From NCBI GenBank assembly GCA_028412835.1, contig JAONQW010000006.1, forward strand, positions 1-47,485: a stretch of DNA of 47,485 bases, in the 5' to 3' direction. The DNA is from Candidatus Pelagibacterales bacterium. GTDB lineage: Bacteria > Pseudomonadota > Alphaproteobacteria > Pelagibacterales > AG-422-B15. The position numbers were made by a program, and so were the translations under genes. Numbering within the stretch: position 1 is the first letter of the stretch; each line of letters starts with the position of its first letter. This document shows, one piece after another, positions 44,409 to 47,485 of the stretch. Below the pieces are notes generated by a model. That model did not search any database. It had not been told where the DNA came from and saw only the letters and a list, made by a program, of their open reading frames with translations.

Positions 44409-45505
44409 TTAGGGCTATTTTCGTGATAAATAGAAGTTGATGGAAAAGCAAATCCTGCTTTTTCAGTTTCTACAATTTGCTTTATTTCATAGGCTAAATT
44501 TTCTTTTATCTCCAGCCATTCACCCCAGCTTTTTGTTGCAGCAAAGCAGTAAACTAGTATGTCAATCGAGCTATCTGAAAACTTATCAATTCTAACAAAG
44601 GTAGCTTCTTCTGAAGCTTTAGCAAAATTATTATTAGAGGTTATATAGTTTTCAATTTTATCTCTTATATTTTTTAATTGTTCATGTGAAGTTCGATATT
44701 CTAGACCGATTGTCCAATATATTCGTCTATTCCGCATATTAGTAAAATTGGTTACTGCATTTTCAGCAAAATTGAAATTTGGAACCATTATTGGAGACGA
44801 GTCAAATCTTCTGACCAGAGTAGATCTGAAGCCAATTCTTTCTACTGTGCCTTCAACAATATTATCAACATGAATCCAGTCACCATTTTTAAATCTTTTT
44901 TCAAGTAGTATTAAGATCCCTGAAATTAAATTTTTAAATAAATCTTGTGCCCCAAGTGCAATTGCAACACTTAACAAGCCTAATCCAGCTAAGATGGGTC
45001 CTACTTTAATGCCCCATGTTTCTAGTACGGCCGCAGCACCAATGAAGAAAATAAAGAATTTTAAAAGTTTGATTCCCCAGTCAACCAAGTCACTGGTCAG
45101 TAACTCTTCATATTTATTCATAAAAAATGATAGTGGATCAATCAATTTATATATGAACCAAAATATTTGAATGGTAATAAGAGATTTGTTTAAATTAGCG
45201 GCAAACAAATCTAATGACTGATTTAAGTCAATATAAGCGGTGCTAATATAAACACCTAAAACTATGGGTATAAAACGTATGGGATCTGAAAAAGCCTCAA
45301 GAACTTCATCGTCAATTTTTGTTTTAGATCGAGAAGCAACAGCTTTAAGTCTACTTACAACAATTTTAGAAAATAAAGATCTAAAAAACACAAACAAAAG
45401 AAGTATAAAAATGCCAATAACAATATTGTTAAAATTAATACCAAAGACTCCCTCGTTCCAAATAGAAGTTACAATATTTAAAAAGTTATCCATTAGGCAT
45501 GACAT
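44405..45505 (-). CDS. MscS-family mechanosensitive channel
   Basis: A 366-residue inner-membrane protein with four to five N-terminal hydrophobic segments and the MscS pore/beta domain: GLGLLSVAIALGAQDLFKN, LISGILILLEKRFKNGDWI, VEGTVERIGFRSTLVRRFD and MVPNFNFAENAVTNF. Larger than E. coli MscS (286 residues) because of additional N-terminal helices. It releases solutes on hypo-osmotic shock. Its stop overlaps the convergent acyl-CoA synthetase by four bases. Confidence 0.93.
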   Translation of the reverse strand: MSCLMDNFLNIVTSIWNEGVFGINFNNIVIGIFILLLFVFFRSLFSKIVVSRLKAVASRSKTKIDDEVLEAFSDPIRFIPIVLGVYISTAYIDLNQSLDLFAANLNKSLITIQIFWFIYKLIDPLSFFMNKYEELLTSDLVDWGIKLLKFFIFFIGAAAVLETWGIKVGPILAGLGLLSVAIALGAQDLFKNLISGILILLEKRFKNGDWIHVDNIVEGTVERIGFRSTLVRRFDSSPIMVPNFNFAENAVTNFTNMRNRRIYWTIGLEYRTSHEQLKNIRDKIENYITSNNNFAKASEEATFVRIDKFSDSSIDILVYCFAATKSWGEWLEIKENLAYEIKQIVETEKAGFAFPSTSIYHENSPN

Positions 45506-45544
45506 TAACTTATTTGTTAAATATTTTGTAGATATTTATATTGA

Positions 45545-46408
45545 TTATAAAAAGCTTAATATCTCATTGCCCACACCATCTATATCTTCAAGTGGCAGCA
45601 TATGAGTGGTATTTTCAAGGGTTACGAACTCTATTTTTGCTATACTTTTCTTGAGTTTTTTTTGTGATTTTTCATTACATACAACACTGTTTGGCGTAAG
45701 AATTATCTTGGTTGGAACGTTAGATTTTTTTAAATTAAACCAATTACCGCCTGAGGTTAACTTAAAAGTAGCAGCCTCCCATTTGGGGCTACAGTTTAGT
45801 TCATAAAGATTTTCATTAATTTTTTTCATGCCACCATCAATATAATCATTAATTGCTTCAGGAATAACTTTTCTAAATAATTTTTTACCTGAAAAATATT
45901 GAAATGCCTCTTCTTTACTTTCCCAAGTTTTTTTTCTGACAAGCGCACCCTTCACCATTGGATGGACTTTTTCTATTAAGCCTATTGATTGAACGGCCTT
46001 AGTACCAAGCCAATATGTCAATGGAAGTAAAACAGGATCAATTAAGATTATTTTTGATACCAATTCAGGACGTTTAAATGCTACCAACAAACTAGTAGTT
46101 CCACCTAAGGAGTGACCAATTAAAGTTGAAGGTTCATTATTTTTTTCCAGTATACTTATTAAATCGTCTCGATATCGTTGCCATGACTTTAATTTTTCTG
46201 GTTCGGCGGGAACAGTCGACTTTCCATGACCTCTTAAGTCATAAGAAATAATTTTTTGATTAGGGGAAATCTTATTTAGCAACGTTTTATAAGTTAATCC
46301 ATTAAAGCCATTTGCGTGAGAAAAATAAATCCCTGGTTGATTTAGTTCATGATTAATTCCGTAGGCATTAAAATAATTTTTTTTATGAGGAATTTGAAAC
46401 TCAATCAT
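45545..46408 (-). CDS. Alpha/beta hydrolase
   Basis: A 287-residue alpha/beta-hydrolase-fold protein. The nucleophile elbow is GHSLGG (Ser100), the oxyanion region FSHANGFNGLTY (29-40), DLRGHGKS is at 57-64 and a C-terminal His is in TTHMLPLED. A cap domain lies between about 125 and 200. Esterase, lactonase and C-C hydrolase roles are all possible. Its start is directly adjacent to the DUF4396 stop on the same strand, so the two are co-transcribed with the DUF1289 gene. Confidence 0.87.
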   Translation of the reverse strand: MIEFQIPHKKNYFNAYGINHELNQPGIYFSHANGFNGLTYKTLLNKISPNQKIISYDLRGHGKSTVPAEPEKLKSWQRYRDDLISILEKNNEPSTLIGHSLGGTTSLLVAFKRPELVSKIILIDPVLLPLTYWLGTKAVQSIGLIEKVHPMVKGALVRKKTWESKEEAFQYFSGKKLFRKVIPEAINDYIDGGMKKINENLYELNCSPKWEAATFKLTSGGNWFNLKKSNVPTKIILTPNSVVCNEKSQKKLKKSIAKIEFVTLENTTHMLPLEDIDGVGNEILSFL

Positions 46409-46834
46409 TTAGTGGCAAGCCATACCATATTTTTTAAGACGCCAATAATTATATGGCCATGGAGTAACAAAACCAGCAGCTAACATTACAGGAATAACCC
46501 ACCAAGTAATTACCCCCCCGGCCAAAATAAGGTCAGTTAGGTTCATAGATGTTTCCATTGCTACCATACTAATAAAGCTCATCCCTAAAGCGGTTTTTAA
46601 AGCATTATTAAATGTCATACTTTTTAGTAAAATAAATGTTTCTAATAAAACACTGGTCACAAGACCATTAAAAATTGCAATTAACATTACTACATAGATT
46701 GATAATGAATGGTCTATACTCTGAAAGTAAGAAATTGTACCAAAGTCACCTATGCTACAACCAATCAAGCACCATAGAGTATTGTAGGCGCTTTCCTTCC
46801 AAGTCTTAAAGCAACTCCATTCTATATCAGTCAT
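46409..46834 (-). CDS. DUF4396 family membrane protein
   Basis: A 141-residue protein with about four hydrophobic segments. The N-terminal WKESAYNTLWCLIGCSIGDFG and C-terminal WVIPVMLAAGFVTPWPYNYWRLKKYG match the DUF4396 family as I recall it, which often has a Cys-rich start. I chose the ATG at 46834, which overlaps the stop of the DUF1289 gene by eight bases; an upstream ATG at 46870 would overlap more and adds twelve residues not typical of the family. Function unknown. Confidence 0.8.
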   Translation of the reverse strand: MTDIEWSCFKTWKESAYNTLWCLIGCSIGDFGTISYFQSIDHSLSIYVVMLIAIFNGLVTSVLLETFILLKSMTFNNALKTALGMSFISMVAMETSMNLTDLILAGGVITWWVIPVMLAAGFVTPWPYNYWRLKKYGMACH

Positions 46835-47030
46835 ATTTAATAAATTCTTTTCTTCGTTCCTCAATATCAATTAATGCATCTTCCTTTTCAGTCAATGTCA
46901 TTTTCCCCCAGTTTGTTATCTCCGAGCGTTCTCTAAAACATCCAATACACACCATTTCATTCATAAAGTTTTGATCATATTTACAAATTTTGACACAAGG
47001 ACTGAAGTTTTCTGATATTTTCTTTTTCAT
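46827..47030 (-). CDS. DUF1289 family protein
   Basis: A 67-residue protein with a four-Cys motif: Cys12 and Cys16 in SPCVKIC, and Cys28 and Cys31 in VCIGC, followed by FRERSEITNWGKMTLTEKE. This is the DUF1289 pattern (SPCxxIC...CxGCxRTxxEI), a probable metal or Fe-S binding small protein found mainly in proteobacteria. First gene of a leftward group with DUF4396 and the alpha/beta hydrolase, translationally coupled by overlap. Confidence 0.87.
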   Translation of the reverse strand: MKKKISENFSPCVKICKYDQNFMNEMVCIGCFRERSEITNWGKMTLTEKEDALIDIEERRKEFIKYD

Positions 47031-47149
47031 AATTTTGAGGTATATCAGTACTTAATATACGGATTCATTTCAATAAGATAGATTTGCTTGATTTTTTCCT
47101 ATAAATCAATAAAAAACACATTCTAACTTCAATATATATAAAAAAAATT

Positions 47150-47485
47150 ATGGCTCGAATAACTGTAGAAGATTGCATTGACGTTGTTAATAATCAGTAT
47201 GATTTAGTAATATTAGCTAAAGAACGTGCAGTTCAACTTGGTCGCGGTGCAGCTCCTGCTGTAGATGCTGACAACGATAAAAAACCAGTAATAGCATTAA
47301 GAGAAATTGCTGAAAAAAAAATCACTGAAGAAGAATTAAGTGAGAGCATTGTCGATAAGCTGCGATTAATACCAGATTATGTTGAAGAAGAAATTGAAAC
47401 AGATGAAACTTCAAACGATACGTTCAGACAAATGTATCAAGGGGGACTTTCTAAATCAGAAATGGAAAAACCTGCTTCAAGAAAA
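47150..47485 (+). CDS. rpoZ: RNA polymerase omega subunit (3' end outside window)
   Basis: A frame open from the ATG at 47150 to the right edge, 112 codons without a stop. It starts [20 protein letters not shown] with [15 protein letters not shown] and [16 protein letters not shown], the alphaproteobacterial omega pattern. Omega aids RNA polymerase assembly. The gap 47031-47149 separates it from the divergent DUF1289 gene; AT-rich, with no promoter I can name with confidence. In many alphaproteobacteria rpoZ is followed by spoT/relA; that cannot be checked here. Confidence 0.95.
   Translation, partial: MARITVEDCIDVVNNQYDLVILAKERAVQLGRGAAPAVDADNDKKPVIALREIAEKKITEEELSESIVDKLRLIPDYVEEEIETDETSNDTFRQMYQGGLSKSEMEKPASRK

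Overview
The window is about 47.5 kb of AT-rich, tightly packed chromosomal DNA. Genes are separated by a few bases or overlap, there are two tRNA genes, and I see no rRNA, CRISPR array, insertion sequence or prophage. It reads as a streamlined marine alphaproteobacterium. The lineage evidence is an omega subunit of alphaproteobacterial type, a DUF3035-like lipoprotein directly after lspA, DUF1289 and DUF6314 proteins, an alphaproteobacterial elongator tRNA-Met and a QVHFREPG-type dihydroorotase. The low GC and small intergenic gaps point to an AEGEAN-169/HIMB59-like or SAR11-like clade, but I cannot place it further from sequence alone.

Region 1 (1-15.1 kb) is mostly housekeeping. It holds ribF (3' end), ileS, lspA, a lipoprotein, an SbmA/BacA-like transporter and a short pgi. 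These are followed by rsmD and rluB, divergent from tadA, then an acyl-CoA dehydrogenase, xseB, a shortened ispA, aroC and an ispB-like synthase. A soluble S49 peptidase overlapping a single-chain glyS, and a beta carbonic anhydrase, close the region.

Region 2 (15.1-17.1 kb) is a two-gene cassette, an asparaginase II and an EamA permease. Its GC is about 43-45% in sampled lines, visibly higher than its neighbours, which suggests recent transfer.

Region 3 (17.1-24.5 kb) is the most interesting part. Three transcription units appear to share one TetR-family regulator. The rightward unit at the left edge encodes a carboxymuconolactone decarboxylase-like protein and a GST. The leftward unit encodes TetR, a fumarylacetoacetate-hydrolase-family enzyme and an MhpA-like flavin hydroxylase. 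The rightward unit at the right encodes a small His-motif membrane protein, a Tat-exported sulfatase and a VOC/extradiol-like dioxygenase. Two nearly identical palindromic sites (TGAGA-N4-TCTCA, 22 of 24 bases identical in the extended site) sit just upstream of the left unit and in the tetR divergent gap. The gene set fits desulfation, hydroxylation, ring cleavage, isomerisation and hydrolysis of a sulfated aromatic compound. The substrate and the pathway order are inference.

Region 4 (24.5-38.3 kb) holds sodB, an unrecognised seven-helix membrane protein, the nadA-nadB-nadC operon (with a substituted active-site His in NadC), tRNA-Leu(GAG), ygfZ, a GT9 glycosyltransferase, a dihydroorotase, cysQ, mnmA, a DUF6314 protein, bioY, tRNA-Met, a flavodoxin-fold quinone reductase, a GT4 glycosyltransferase and a redoxin.

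Region 5 (38.4-47.5 kb) runs gamma carbonic anhydrase, GMC oxidoreductase, penicillin-acylase-family amidase and acyl-CoA ligase on the plus strand. An MscS channel, an alpha/beta hydrolase and the overlapping DUF4396 and DUF1289 genes follow on the minus strand, and rpoZ runs off the right edge. No gene-free stretch exceeds 300 bases. I found no convincing rho-independent terminators or riboswitches.
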